DNA from: Alloascoidea africana
Taxonomy: Eukaryota; Ascomycota; Alloascoideomycetes; Alloascoideales; Alloascoideaceae
Length of the DNA: 64,000 nt
Assembly (NCBI GenBank): GCA_030581615.1
Contig: JAKTTT010000018.1
Span: 248,001-312,000 of the forward strand
Direction of reading: 5' to 3'
Each line of letters begins with the position of its first letter. Positions within the stretch are counted from its first letter, which is position 1. Below are positions 1 through 11,720 of the stretch, in pieces. The position numbers were made by a program, and so were the translations under genes. The notes under the pieces are model-generated. The model saw only the letters and a list, made by a program, of their open reading frames with translations, made no database searches and was not told the DNA's origin.

Positions 1-62
1 TTAGAAGAAGGTGTCATATGAAGACAGTCCAATGTTCTTGCTCCTCATGCTCCTACACTTAC

Positions 63-164
63 GTCGCAGTAATCAATGTCCCTCACGTCGACAACGATAA
101 ACTCATGTTTTTCTCTTAATATCCAGTCTCTTAGTAAATCTCTAGACAGGATTTGAACAGCCAT
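63..164 (-). CDS. Rhodanese/Cdc25-like domain protein, first exon only (partial at window edge)
   Basis: An ATG at 164 opens 34 codons and ends exactly at a strong splice donor (GTAAGT, minus strand, from 62 downward). The peptide ends in VVDVRDIDYCD, the start of the rhodanese/Cdc25 fold (VVDVR-D-DY-GGHI pattern) as in the small Ych1/Arr2-type phosphatases and arsenate reductases. After the donor the reading frame soon stops. A branch-point-like TTCTAA lies at the window edge, so exon 2 with the catalytic CxxxxxR loop should lie just outside. A single TGACTCA (Gcn4-type) site is at 496-502. The assignment rests on one short motif plus the donor; another rhodanese subfamily is possible. Confidence 0.5.
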
Positions 165-3100
165 TGCAAAGATTGACCAAAGACGTGGTTTGGAGCGGGT
201 ATGTGAACAGATGGGGACTGGGTTTTGTGTAAAGCGCTGATTATGATCCTAGCTTTATTGTGTGACAGGCAAAATAGGTTATAGCAGTAGCAGATGTGCG
301 TGTGTTGACTAAGTTCAGGTGCTTGACTCTAGTGTCGAGGAGCAAAACAAGGTAATGAAGAAAGAGATGATGGGGAAACGATACGCACTTATATATGTAG
401 GCCAATACAGGAAATATGTCTAAGGAGAAAAGATAGAAGTTCAAGGAAGAAAGCCCAATTTAAGAAAGAGTAGGCTAATTAATTAATAAACAACCTGACT
501 CACACAACGCTTCTCATCCATCGTGCACACCTAAAACAACGAAATGCTTTAGCCTTGTGTTTGCTCAAATCTTTGTCGCTCTACTAATGTCTCCTGGCAT
601 CCCCTTGCGGTTTGTGGTTATGGTTGCAAAAACAGACGTAATTGTAAATGTAATTCTAATTCTAATTGTAGGCCTTTCCCAAGTATCTCAGCGTTTGACA
701 TCTGACGCAAGCCCTTATCCTCCTGCCTTGCCAATTCGAACTTCAAACAGCCATGTTCCAGGAGAGTCTTCAAGGGGTTATGTGTATGGGGAATGACAGT
801 GCTTTGGAGAGAAATGATACATTCTCCCGCGTTATTCCAGAGGATGGATGGTATGCCCTAGAATCTCTAACATCGAAAGTGGAGTTGTTTTTAATGTGAA
901 CTGCCATTTTAAATACTTTCTAGAAGCAGCCTCCTAGTCATTCTTTAAATATATATTTCCAATCGTTATAGAAGCTGCATTGGGAAAAGTGAAAGAAAGA
1001 AATGTTTCTGACAAATAGACTATCCTAACGAAAGAAGGTTTTTTAAGTTCGATAGAACTATTCTATGCTTCCGCATGTTCAGAAAAAGCGAGAACGGTTA
1101 ATCGAATACAGTTGGCCCTGAATATGTCGCTTTTGGTCGAATGAACTGTTCCCAAAGAATATGATAATGCGTAGCCGAATCAAGAAAAACGTCATCAAAA
1201 TGCTTCAGCGCCCAAGCCAGGGATTCTTCGAGGAAAGGGTTCATTGCGCTGTTCGAAACGCCATCCTAAGATAGTATGGGCGATGTACATCTGCTTCTAC
1301 ATGTCTAGTTTTTCCAGAGTGCGCAAACCAAAATACAAAAAAAATATAGGCTGGCTTGAGTCTTTGTTTTTGTCTTCTCGTCCATTATGTAATCAAATAA
1401 GCCGTTCTTGCCATCGTTTTTTTCTATATTTATTTCCCTTTTTATCCAATTTAGATTGTTGGCGTTTATCACAAAAATTATCTCTGGTGCTTGATGCGTG
1501 AAAGATGGCAACAAGAGAAAAAAAAATTCTTTTTTGGTAACATTCCATGGGATTATTTCGGATAAGTGCCACTTCATTCTGTCTGTTGACTTTTGGCTCA
1601 AGGCCTCACAGTATTATATCTTCCTGTTATACCCCAAGCCATAATTAGATATTGTGTCGTTAGCCATTTTTACAATGCCCCCCATTGTGTTGTGAATTGA
1701 GACCACAGGTGCAAACTTGATGGGGCAGCATATCCATCTTCCAAACTTTTCAGATTAATAATAATAATAATAATGGCAATTATCACTTGTTACATGCCAT
1801 CCTGCGTAATGTTTCCTTTTTCTCCTTTGAACAGATCAAGTAGAAAAGGGAAGAACCTTTTAGAGAAAAGCGAAGAAATAAAAAGGGCTGCAAATCAGAT
1901 AATTGAAAACGAGGCAATGCGTGGTACATATTAATACAGAAATAAGAAGTATTGAAGCGTTTGATGAGGGAAAGGCTCTGATTTGTTATTTTGTCCTATG
2001 CATTGGCAAGCTTCTTTATCTTTTCCTCCTTGGAACTCGATGTTGCAATCATTTTCTCTTTGGACGGTTCGCTCAATTGAAACTTGTTTTATCTTGAAAT
2101 AATGTATTTTGTTGTCTCATCTTTTTGATTAAACTTGCCTTTCTTTGAGCCGCCTCCTATTCTCATAAGCCAAGCCAATGGGAATGAAGTGAAGCCCACA
2201 CTGTTTGTAGGAACCGTAGACACATACACATGATTCACATTCAGCAAAACAAAAACTCTCCGTAGACTGCGAAGAGGAGGCTGATCCAAGCCACTCAAAA
2301 TGTCCCTAGAAGCTAGGCTTGATTATCATTCGTAGGCAGGTCTTACCACTTGTTGACATCTTTCCCTAGCTCATCACTGATGTTTGTATCAGACATTAAA
2401 CAGTGGGCAAATCCATCCCTCAGGCCAGCAAATTTTGGGGACTCGAAAAGCTCACCACAAATACCAGGTGGTCTCTTTTTGAACCAATCTCGCCTGTGTT
2501 CTGTGTAATAGAACACTTTAGCAGTACAAAGGCTGGCATTTGTTAGTGGAAAAAACGGAAGTGGAAGTGGAGCAGCGGAAGTGAAATAGTGCTGCAGAAG
2601 TCTCTTCTTACATGATCTGAGAACCTTATAAAGCCGATTCTTCTCTTTGAGTTGTCTCCACAGATCAGACACAAAGATAAAATTGCAAGTTGCTGAAGTA
2701 AAAGACAAATAATGCTTTTAAATTTTAATGCCGACTTGTATAGATCACATGTTTTCTTTTCCGATGCTCCCCAGACTATTATTTTGAAGACGCACACGTT
2801 TTTGTTTGTGTCTTATAGCCATGCCATTTCACTCTTTTACAATCAAATAGTACCCTTCACTGCATTAACTTCCTACTGTAGATCTTTGCTTGTTAGTTGA
2901 TTGTTTTAGCCTTTTCTCAATCGTGTCTTCGCTTCAAGATAAACTTTCTGTTAGCAGGTTGGCAATTCTCATGGATATTGTGCGAATTTTTTAAATTCTG
3001 TTTGCTTCGAATGCTCATCAAATAACATGCCTATGGTTAGTTTAAAATAATCCAACTGGTTCTGAGGAGTACAATTGATTGATTTCTAACCCTCCCGAGC

Positions 3101-3417
3101 GAGAGAAGCTATCAGGGCGACAAACTAGGATAAGACAAAGGGGATGGTTTGGTGGCAACTAAATATTTTCAAGAGATGGGAGTTCACTTCTTTAAGCCAT
3201 GGAAAGTATTCTTGGCTTGGAAACAATTTTTTTTTTTTCCTAGACCTTGATAAGCTCAAGTGAGAAGCATTGTCCTACTTCATTTATCACAAGTGGCACG
3301 AAAGGGAAGAAAATTAAGGAGAGATAGTGATCCCTTGATGCGCCTTTTATATAATTATAAAAAAAGTTGCACAAGCAATGAATATATAACCGATATAGTA
3401 CAATGTCGAGAGGAGGG
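165..3417. other. Gene-free stretch, about 3.2 kb
   Basis: I see no convincing gene here. The open stretches are short, mostly lack an ATG start and resemble no family I know. The sequence is AT-rich with scattered homopolymers and a TAA microsatellite at 1753-1774. The left end holds the promoter of the rhodanese-like gene; the right end holds the 3' flank of the ANTH gene. An unrecognised non-coding RNA cannot be excluded. Confidence 0.5.
1753..1774. repeat. (TAA)n microsatellite
   Basis: Seven tandem TAA/AAT units in otherwise unique AT-rich intergenic DNA. Ordinary simple repeat. Confidence 0.9.
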
Positions 3418-5172
3418 CTATGTAAGCATGATCAAATTATTTCCAAAGCAATTGGAATTGGTAGTGGGATTGGAATTAGAATTAGAACTCATGCCCTGAG
3501 TGCCGACTTGTTCTGCGGGTGGTTGATTTTTCGCAGCTATCATTGCCGCAAACGGATTTGTGTCTGGTACCTGCAGATTCGGGGGATTGGCTACTGGAAC
3601 CGTAGCTGGTGGAGTTGGAGCGGCCGTGGTATACTGGAGTTGATTTGATGTTGGCTGCTGTTGAGAAATGTACGTGTTTCCGAATGCCGTCGTCATCGAA
3701 TCAAATGGGTTACAGCCACTGTTGAACATTGGGGAGTTTGAAGCCAGAGAAGTCTGATGTTGCAGCTGAGCTGGAAATGACTGAACAACAGTGCCCGCAC
3801 TGCTGTACACATTGCCAGTTAAATTCAAAGCATTAGAAGGCGCCATCTGTTGCATCGACAGATAATCAGTGGAAAACTGCGATTGGATCGGCTGAACAGT
3901 AGTCATCATCGAGCCCCATGGATTGACAAAGTTTGCCGTTGTAGCGCCGACAACGTTCGGGAAAGCCGCCTGCTGCTGAACGAAAACAGGATTAGTTGCT
4001 GGAGCACTGTTTCGAGTGTGCTTTTGCTCGTTATCTATCACAAAAGCCTCATCGTCGCTTGTCTTTGCCTCAAACTCTGTAGCGATGATGCCTTTTGAAA
4101 CATTGCTTTTTTGATCGTGATAGTGTTTTCTGTTTTCCTCAAAGTTCGGATCGTTTAAATACTCTTCTAAGGACTTCCTCAGTGCAGTCGAAGCATGTCT
4201 GATCTTTGGTACTTTAAACTTTGTAAGGTACTCCAAGCTCTTTGCGATTTGTAAATAGCTCACCACATCCGATGTCACATCGATAAACTCTTGATAAATA
4301 TCCAGTGCTCTGGTCGCGTTAACCTTGGTCATGTCAAAGTACCTCCCCAGAATGTTGATAACCCCCTCGTTCAGGACTTTATATAACGTCAGCAGATCAC
4401 TCGCCAACAGTCTGAACACCTTGAGCATGATTCCATTACTTATGTCGTCTTCCCTGAGTCTGCATCTCATCAGCGCTCCTATTTGTGTAAGTATGCTATC
4501 GACCTCTTGCAGCAGATTGTTCTCAACCGACAGCTTGCTCAACCTGGACTTTTCCGTACTTAATCGGGTAAAATCAATGCCGTTTTCCGCATATTGTTTT
4601 ACTCGCTCTTGTAGATAGTTGGCGTAATTATGCAGATTATGGCCAATAATCCCCCCTGCCGGTATTTGTCGGCATTCAAAGATCTGAATATGCCTTTCAA
4701 GATACTGTAAAGTGGAGTCCTGTTCCCCATCCCTGATCATTATGTGTATGACAATCAAAGCCTTGAAAACAATCTGGCAAATTCCGTTAGCTCCGGACAC
4801 ACTACCTTTTCAGTGTAAAACTTTATACTCACTGGCCAGGCTGGATCGGTCAGACGAACCCGCAAAGTTCGCATAGTCACATCAAAATATTGATGATCTG
4901 GAAACGACGTGGCCATAAGTATTGGCTCTATATACTTTGTTTTAGGAGCTGCCACCTACAACAGAGATGTTAACCACTCTTGTGCCAACAAAATTAAAAG
5001 TAGCCCATTTCTTGGATGGATGAGTAGTGTCTCACCTTGAGCTTCGTAGCACCCTTTGAAAAGCCAGAGTGTTAGATAATCCGTTCCAGTGGGGAATTGT
5101 CTTCTTAAAAAAACAACTTCCCGTCCAAAAGCACCCTCTTACCTTTACTATTTTCTCATAGTTGTTACTCAT
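3418..5172 (-). CDS. YAP1801/YAP1802-like: ANTH-domain clathrin adaptor, AP180/yAP1801-1802 family
   Basis: An endocytic adaptor that binds PI(4,5)P2 through an N-terminal ANTH domain and recruits clathrin and EH-domain proteins at the plasma membrane. I read four exons on the minus strand: 5172-5143, 5036-5053 (18 bases), 4955-4833 and 4773-3418, giving 508 aa. The donors are GTAAGA, GTGAGA and GTGAGT, and CTAAC or TTAAC branch points precede each acceptor. The spliced start MSNNYEKIVKGATKLK runs into VAAPKTKYIEPIL and then LIVIHIMIRDGE, matching the family's KGATK, PKxKYIEPIL and LIVIHxMIxxG blocks in order. The C-terminal half is Q/N/P-rich and disordered, with two NPF motifs (CNPFDSM and TNPFAAM) for EH domains such as those of Pan1 or Ede1. 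The single gene would be ancestral to the yeast pair Yap1801/Yap1802. Confidence 0.92.
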
Positions 5173-7296
5173 CTCAGGTTTTGTACCTTGCGTACTAAGA
5201 AAGAAGTGTAAGATAGCTGGTTACAAAACGTGCAAGGAGAATCTTATATTACCCTGACTAACCGTATTTGTCCTGCGTTTTGTGTCAATTTTTTCTCCTA
5301 CTGATGGTTGGTAGAAGCCAGTTTGATTGGCTGCTATTTCCTTTTAATCACATGAAGTGGAAAGTAGAGTTGGTCGATAGCTGATGCCTCTCTGCCCAAC
5401 CATGATTGCTTCGGTGGCAGTTGAATTGGTGCTGTATTTTTCGAGGATCTTGGTTTTAACTTTGAGAGACCATGACACACGAAAACTTTAGATTTAGAAC
5501 GTTATTGCGAAGATCTGTCTAGGATTATAATCACTAGAACTTAGTGCATTTCTGTATCACTTTTTAAAGATGAGTTTGACAACTACAGCTGGTCGTTATC
5601 GTGATCATGATTATTGTTACCTCAAGTAGAAGTCGTACTGTTTCTACTGGCTAGATTGAGTCAGTTTTCTTTGATGCCAAATTTGATGCCAGAGGTCCGC
5701 ATGTTTCATAATCGATGCCTTCCATCAACGGCAGCGCCTAGCCTCATCCAGCTGAATAGAAAGTGTCATCTATTAACAGTCTGTTCTACGTACTGTCAAA
5801 ATCAATCATTCTGAGCCGTATACCATTGCTTAGAATGTGAACGTTTTCTATTTTTCGTTCAAACCAATCCTATGAAGATGGAAATGAGTTTGCCTCTTCT
5901 TTGCCTTGAGTAGGGACATGGAAATTCTATATCTCCACTCTACAATGCTTCTCCTATTTTTCTTTCTCTTTTAGAAAGTTAACAAAAATATTGTGCTTTT
6001 TAGATTTGAGGGAAGTTTAATCTTTAGCAGACACAACTCCAAATTTTCAGCCACGCAATCACCTTTTGTTGAATGAAATTTCGGTGTCTTTGTTTTTTCG
6101 GGATATAGGAGAAATCAATGGATTTGCTACTTATATAAGGAAGAATCTTTGACGGCTGGAATTTCTAGAACCATAGCAAAAGACTCTGGTAGTCCTAGAA
6201 AAATTTAAGAGAAATGGTGATACAAAAGATTGAGATACACCCATTTGTCTGGTAATTTTTTGGACTTGATTCACTTTTCAGAAAAGCTAGAACCAAAGAC
6301 TAATTTTATTGAACATGATTAAGGGAAAAAAGAGCAGTTTTTGACAGGCTTAAGAAAATAGGCGATCGGAATGATTGAAAAGAAAGTTAGAGATTGTCTC
6401 AGGGTTTCATGGTATGTATTTCGGTCAGATAAAGTTTTTTGGTCCATGTTATTTCTCAGGCATTGTCTTATTGCAACTGATTCATGGATTACCTTACTGA
6501 AATCTTTCCCCAGCTATTTTGTTATTAATTTGCTTTATTTTAATGAAAACTCTGAAGATGTGGGAACATTAGAGAAAAAGCCATTAATGATGGATGTTTA
6601 ATTAAAAGGTGCATTTTTATCAATTTCCTGACAACTGTTCCTCATAAGCATGGATTCAAAGAAACGTTTTCTACAACGGTAACTTAGGTTATTCAATGTA
6701 GCATTAATATTGGTCTGAAAAGTGCATTGTAATTTAGGTAGTCTTTTGATTCACTAGTATCTCTTCTACCGCTTCCAGTGTATCTTAATAATGAGCTCGT
6801 ATACAATCGTAATGTAATTGCCTAATTACTAGAAAGGTATCTATAAATTAGTGAGACTTTGTGTCCAATACTTATATAAAGCCCAATGTGACCTCCAGTA
6901 GCACGATTTTTACAAAAGTTGTACCAAAATACTTCTGTAAAGTTTCAACAGTTAATAAAACAAATAATGGATGATCCAGTAAATTCCAAACTTAGAATGT
7001 CGATACAATGTACCACGCCATTTAATTGTAGTTTAAACAATCAACTAGAATCAAACTCCTTTGTATCTTTCAGCCCGACCAATGAGATCTCGGGATTAAC
7101 AGTTCTGAAAGTTCAGACATGGGAGTAGAACCAAACAGGTTCAAACCATTTCACTTAAAGTTTCTTGTTTCTTTATTGTGCTCTTCCAGGTACTGCTTTA
7201 CTATTATAACCATCAGATCGAAAAATGTCAATTAATTAAATCTTTACGTATTATCTACAAATACAAAAACTGAAACTGGTTTCTTGCTCTATGATT
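5173..7296. other. Intergenic stretch, about 2.1 kb
   Basis: Lies between the 5' end of the ANTH gene and the 3' end of RPC40. It is AT-rich with only short unconvincing open frames (for example 6371-6601). No tRNA, repeat array or domain was recognised. The ANTH promoter must lie in the first few hundred bases above 5172. Confidence 0.5.
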
Positions 7297-8439
7297 TCAA
7301 GCTCTGCCAATGGGGCAGCTCTTTAAGAAGGTGCATTTGTTTTTGAGAATACGTATTGATTTGAAGAAAATTTCCTGTGGTGGCATAGCTCCAGTGCTCT
7401 CAACATTGAATATAAAATGGTCTCTTCTCCTTCCAAGCTTTACTTTTTTCGCCAGATTCTCGTGCCGCAATACCTCTCGTGAAACAGTGTCCTTTCGAGC
7501 GTTGGCCACGTACGCTTCTCCATTATCATCAATTTCAATGACACCAGAAGGAAAGCACTTTTGTAGTTCCTTGGCTTCAGCGCCTCTTATAGGTTCGAGC
7601 AGTTTTATAACTGGAAGTAAGCGATAGGATGCAGTTGCAACAGGAGAAAACTTGGCATGATCTGAGCCAATTCCAAGCCTACAGTGAACTCGAAGGGATA
7701 TCTCCTGCCCTGGCCGAAGCTTTGCTAGCAGTATATCTGGATTTGTTGTGATTTCTTCATCCTTAACATCCTTATACTTTGTGATTTGTGAGCCCTGTCG
7801 CTCAAACTTCAAATCTTTGGCATAAACATTCGAGTTTATGTATAAGTCGTCTTCGTTTGTCGGATGGGGGTTTCTCTTGCAGGAAACATCTAGGGAAAGA
7901 ACCACAGTATTGTCCTCATTGAATCTCTCGGCATCATCGACAGTATCGTCTACCCACTGGAAGGCATCTGGGTTAAATTTCAACGGAATAAGCCCCAGAC
8001 GATGAGACAGAACCTCGTCTTGTATCACTGACGTATTATTAAAAATGAATACATTCTCTGCAGCCATAGAGGGAACTTCTGCAATCATAATTCTTCGAAA
8101 TGCATTCGCAATTGAAGTGTCTATGCCAATGAGATCGTAATTAAGAGTAGTGTTGCTCTCATCGTAGCTATGGACCTTGATATCAAACGTCTGACAAAGA
8201 CAAAACAGTTAGAGAATACTACTCATGGCGATAGCTCCAGCGTTCAAAAACTCACCTCTTTGAATTTCTCAAGGTTCCAAGAGTGATCTTCGCCAGGGTA
8301 GTAGCCTGGAAAATTTGTAGTGGCAGTCTTTAAACAAGCACTTCTGTTAGAAATACACGAAAAAAAACAGGAAAACAAGACGTGGTTCGCTTACATTTGT
8401 CACTCGATCATGCTCAATCCCTACAAGATTCCGCTCCAT
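7297..8439 (-). CDS. RPC40: RNA polymerase I/III shared subunit AC40
   Basis: The alpha-like subunit shared by RNA polymerases I and III; it pairs with AC19 to seed assembly in the nucleus. Exons are 8439-8395, 8327-8256 and 8190-7297, separated by introns of 67 and 65 bases with GTAAGC and GTGAGT donors and CTAAC branch points. The result is 336 aa, essentially the baker's-yeast length of 335. Recognisable blocks in order are VGIEHDRVTN, the dimerisation block IDTSIANAFRRIMIAEVPS, NNTSVIQDEVLSHRLGLIPL, LAKLRPGQEI, DHAKFSPVATASYRLLP, KDTVSREVLR and the C-terminal IFFKSIRILKNK. The splice choices restore the family alignment without gaps, so the model is secure. The neighbouring tRNA gene is itself a Pol III target. 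Confidence 0.97.
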
Positions 8440-8599
8440 ATCTTTTGAAACGTCTTGCTTTTAACAGATTGGTCTAAGCGATGCAAAACGTGAAGATTTA
8501 ATATGAAGGAACGAAAGTTTTCGCCGAAGAGGTTCACGTGAATAATTTGCCTAGCAGAAAGAGATGTATGGGTGTATGCGATTCTTTCATTCAAAAATG

Positions 8600-8610
8600 A
8601 AAAGAAAAAG
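8600..8610 (-). terminator. Pol III terminator of tRNA-Thr
   Basis: T-rich tract on the minus strand (TTTTTCTTTTCA when read downward from 8609), starting about 4 bases after the tRNA 3' end, the usual Pol III stop signal. Confidence 0.8.
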
Positions 8611-8613
8611 GAA

Positions 8614-8686
8614 TGCCTCGAGCCGGAGTCGAACCGACGATCTTATCATTACTAGTGATACGCCTTACCAACTTGGCCATCAAGGC
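8614..8686 (-). tRNA. tT(AGT): tRNA-Thr (anticodon AGT)
   Basis: On the minus strand a 73-base cloverleaf starts at 8686. The 7-bp acceptor stem GCCTTGA pairs with TCGAGGC (one G-T pair) followed by discriminator A. An A-box-like GGCCAAGTTGG precedes the anticodon stem TATCA/TGATA, whose loop CTAGTAA places AGT at 34-36. The B box is GGTTCGACTCC. The sequence closely resembles yeast tRNA-Thr(AGU). There is no intron. A T-rich run (minus strand, below 8611) is the Pol III terminator. Confidence 0.96.
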
Positions 8687-10340
8687 CAATTTTTGATTTT
8701 AAAACTCGCTACTAAGTCAGACCTTCTGGATGTAATTATTTAGATATTTAGGAAGAACTACTTAAAAGAGCCTGGTCCTCCTAAAGGAAAAGGGAACAAG
8801 GAAAAAAAGAATAAAGAACTTTCAATTTTGCACTTGCTACAACTCCCTTTTGAACTCGGACAAAATAGCAATAGGAACTGGAAACCTATTTTTATTCATG
8901 ATTTGTGAGAGAGCAGAACCCTCTCCTGAACTCTCAAGTTTATGACTCAGAGAATTAACATTAACTAGCTTAAAGAAGAAGAAAACTAAAAACACAAACA
9001 AAGTTCTATTTATACTCTTTGGGCTCCAGTCTCATTATTACACACATTCTTGAAGATACTGAGCCTTTTGTTAGTAAGAATCACAATTCTTACATGAAGT
9101 TTTAAAAATGGTTGAGCTCATAACAAGGTGATCTAGAGTATTCCTAAACTTGAGGGATAAGATCCGAAGTGTTTTGGACTTGGGTGATATCCACTCCGGG
9201 TAAGCTCGGTCTATGGCTTGTGAGCTCTTTGCTTTGGGTTCATCAGGTCCAATACTTGCAGTACAAATAAACACTGGATTCCAAAAAGCCAGAGAGCTAA
9301 TCGACCAGGGCCTTCCCGTTGAGGCCTGGGATATCAAGGAAACTGAGATCAGTGCCGGTTAGCTGCAGATTTAAGGGCGATGGAGCCTGCCAAAGGACTA
9401 TCGAGCCAGGCGCACTCACCCTTGGGGCCTGGGATGTCAGGGGGCTCGGATCAGATCGTCGTTCCGTGGAGGAATCAATATGGAGAAGACCAGTTAAACG
9501 ACTGTTTGCGTGTCAAATAGGTGGATAGCGCAACTCAGAACTCAATCACACATTCTTGCACGAGCTGTGATTGACTGACGAGAAGGGTTTGCTGATATTT
9601 TTGCCAGTGTGAAGTGGCCTACCAGCGAGGCTCCAAAACTGTGCCCATCAAGAAAGTAGGGCCAACAGTAAAACTATTATTGACAGTGTTGTCAGTGATA
9701 GTGACAACTATGCTCAGCAGACCCTGTTCCAAAAACCCAGGCACGACCTCCATGTTAGGTCCGGAAGAAGCTAGGGGTCAGTGATTCACACACATGGCTG
9801 CTGAATTGCTATTGAATAGGGATCTCTCTACTTATATAGCCATCGACTGAGCTCACCCGAAGTGGATATCATCTGAGTCCTAACGCGAAGCGTTGTTCTC
9901 ATCCATCATTGTTACTGAATAGGGCCTTTGACTACTGTGAAAGCTAAATGCTTCTTAATCCTAGAGTCTTATGGGCATTTTTTATCATGATTAAGCCTTT
10001 ATCTTTTATCATGTTGGCACAGTATTCTATTTTTTTGAACCTATTTCTAGTTTTACATCCGATTCATAGAATATTGTGTCTTATTTCTTTGCCTATTATT
10101 GTTATTATTGGTTTAAGTTTAGTCTATTTAAACGAGTTTAGTGAAGCCAACACAATCTTTTAATCGTTTATCTTTAGGTTTGTAGTTGTGGTTCAAAAAC
10201 GTTCGTAATTGATAACATGTAGAAAAGGCTGAACAGTTTTGAGTACATTTGAGTGAATAATTGCAACGCTTACTGATTCAAAAACAACCAAAATTAAAAG
10301 TAAGATTCAGTTTTTTATATTCTCTGTAGGAGAATCTGTG
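8687..10340. other. Gene-free flank of the repeat graveyard
   Basis: No intact gene. 8687-9300 is plain AT-rich sequence. 9319-9530 is more GC-rich, with two degenerate copies of a GGCCTGGGATxTCAxGG motif (about 9332 and 9426). 9948-10163 is a very AT-rich open stretch that would encode a strongly hydrophobic 71-residue peptide. None can be assigned. The stretch follows the 5' side of the tRNA gene, a common landing zone for Ty3-type elements, but no LTR is evident next to the tRNA. Confidence 0.45.
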
Positions 10341-10349
10341 AGTTTTCCA

Positions 10350-11519
10350 CTACAGGTAACGAGGATAAAGGATATGCGCATAGACCCAGAGAAAGAATCA
10401 TATACCTATGCTTTGATGATTCACAAGACTACCAACGAAGCGCAAGTTTTCATAGACTTAGGAGCCATGCTGATTTACCATGCTGCAAAAGACTAGACTG
10501 AAACTAAGAGACCAGGTAACTAAGTGTATGCTCAATAACTAAGAGAACTTAATATTTTCTTACATTTTTTGAAAATAATGAGCTTTAATTGAAAGGGAAG
10601 ATAGCAACATCAGCCCATGTCGAACTACAGTTTATTAATGGAGAAAAGAATGTGTTTGCCGATTTTCTAGGTAGATTGCCAAATTCACCAAAGGAGACAA
10701 CTGACGAAGACAACACATCCTTACACTGACCAACCACCAAACATGTCGACATCAATCACTCAAAAATCACAGTGATAAAGGCAGATGAACAACTTTCAAC
10801 AGATTTTCAGAAAGACTATGAAAAGGACAAATTCTTCAACGACATTCTGCAACACATAACAGATCACCCTGAGCATAAGACGGACAAAGGACTCCTATGC
10901 AAACAGAATCTATTATGTGTCCCACGAACACAAATAAAGGTCCTAGACTTCTACCACATATCTTTCTTCGGAGGTCATGCTGGACAAAACAAGCTATTTA
11001 ACTGGATATGAGAGCGATACTTTTTCCCGGAAATGTCAAGAATAATCAAGATCTATGTACAACAATGTACCCAATGCCTCCGCACCAAGCCGAGAACCAA
11101 CAACCAGGATAATCCTCAACAAATGGAAAGACCCAAAGATCGATGGCAGCTATGGGCAATAGATATTGTTAGTGGCTTCCTTACAAACAGCTACAACAAC
11201 GAGAAAGTCAGCGCAGTACTGGTAGTTATTGACGACTTCAGCCACCGGACGCACCTTTTCCCAGTAAACAAGTCATTCAACACCTCCCAATTTTGCAACC
11301 TGTTTCTGGAAAGACTCTTCCCACAACACGGGATTCTAGCAGCTATACGCAACGACTTGGGGACACAATTTACAAGCAAAATCACCCAAGAACTTCTAAA
11401 GCATTTCAAGATCGAACACTCCACTAGTGTTTCAAACCACCACCAATCAAATGGACTGGCAGAACGACACATCTATAATGAGATGATTCATTATACAAGC
11501 AAACAAAGAGGTGGCCGCT
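10350..11519 (+). mobile_element. Ty3/gypsy-type LTR retrotransposon fossil, pol fragments
   Basis: A broken relic on the plus strand in pol order. A retropepsin-like piece (VFIDLGA) lies near 10445. The tail of the RNase H region (INGEKNVFADFLGRLP) lies near 10630-10690. An integrase of the Ty3/gypsy type spans 10772-11519, with a zinc-binding HHCC head (H-GGH ... C-QC), the DDE core (AIDIV, NDLGTQF, QSNGLAERH) and typical spacing. Most of reverse transcriptase is absent between protease and RNase H. The element is plainly dead with several breaks and looks fairly old, although the integrase core is still readable. It lies about 1.7 kb upstream of the tRNA-Thr gene. Confidence 0.85.
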
Positions 11520-11720
11520 AGTCTGCCCCAAAGAATTAAATTCGTAGAGCGTGCTGGAGGGTTTGTCCATCACAAGCAACACCCAATGGTTCCCCTATGT
11601 GTCATGAACCATTGGGTGTTGCTTGTGATGGACAAACCCTCCAGCACGAACCATTGGGTGTTGCTTGTGATGGACAAACCCTCCAGCACGCTCTATGAGT
11701 TTAATTCTTTGGGACAGACT
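11520..11720. repeat. Imperfect palindrome with a 42-bp tandem duplication
   Basis: A 73-base left arm (11520-11592) is the reverse complement of 11648-11720 at all but about three positions. Between the arms, 11606-11647 is an extra perfect copy of the first 42 bases of the right arm, set head-to-tail with it. The order is therefore inverted copy, 13-base spacer, direct copy (42 bp), direct copy (73 bp). The plus-strand copies read NHWVLLVMDKPSST twice. The near-identity of the copies implies a recent rearrangement, such as template switching, or an assembly artefact. Confidence 0.9.

Noticed and set aside
2343-2708. Minus-strand open stretch of 121 codons in the left gap
   Set aside because: No ATG near its start, no recognisable domain and no splice signals that would join it to other exons.
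8687-8760. Possible LTR directly upstream of tRNA-Thr
   Set aside because: No terminal TG...CA, no TATA or polyadenylation pattern and no second copy in the window.
9319-9528. Plus-strand stretch reading LGAWDVRGLGSDRR, faintly like a LINE endonuclease start (TWNVRGL)
   Set aside because: Too short, with no downstream endonuclease or reverse-transcriptase motifs; a chance match is likely.
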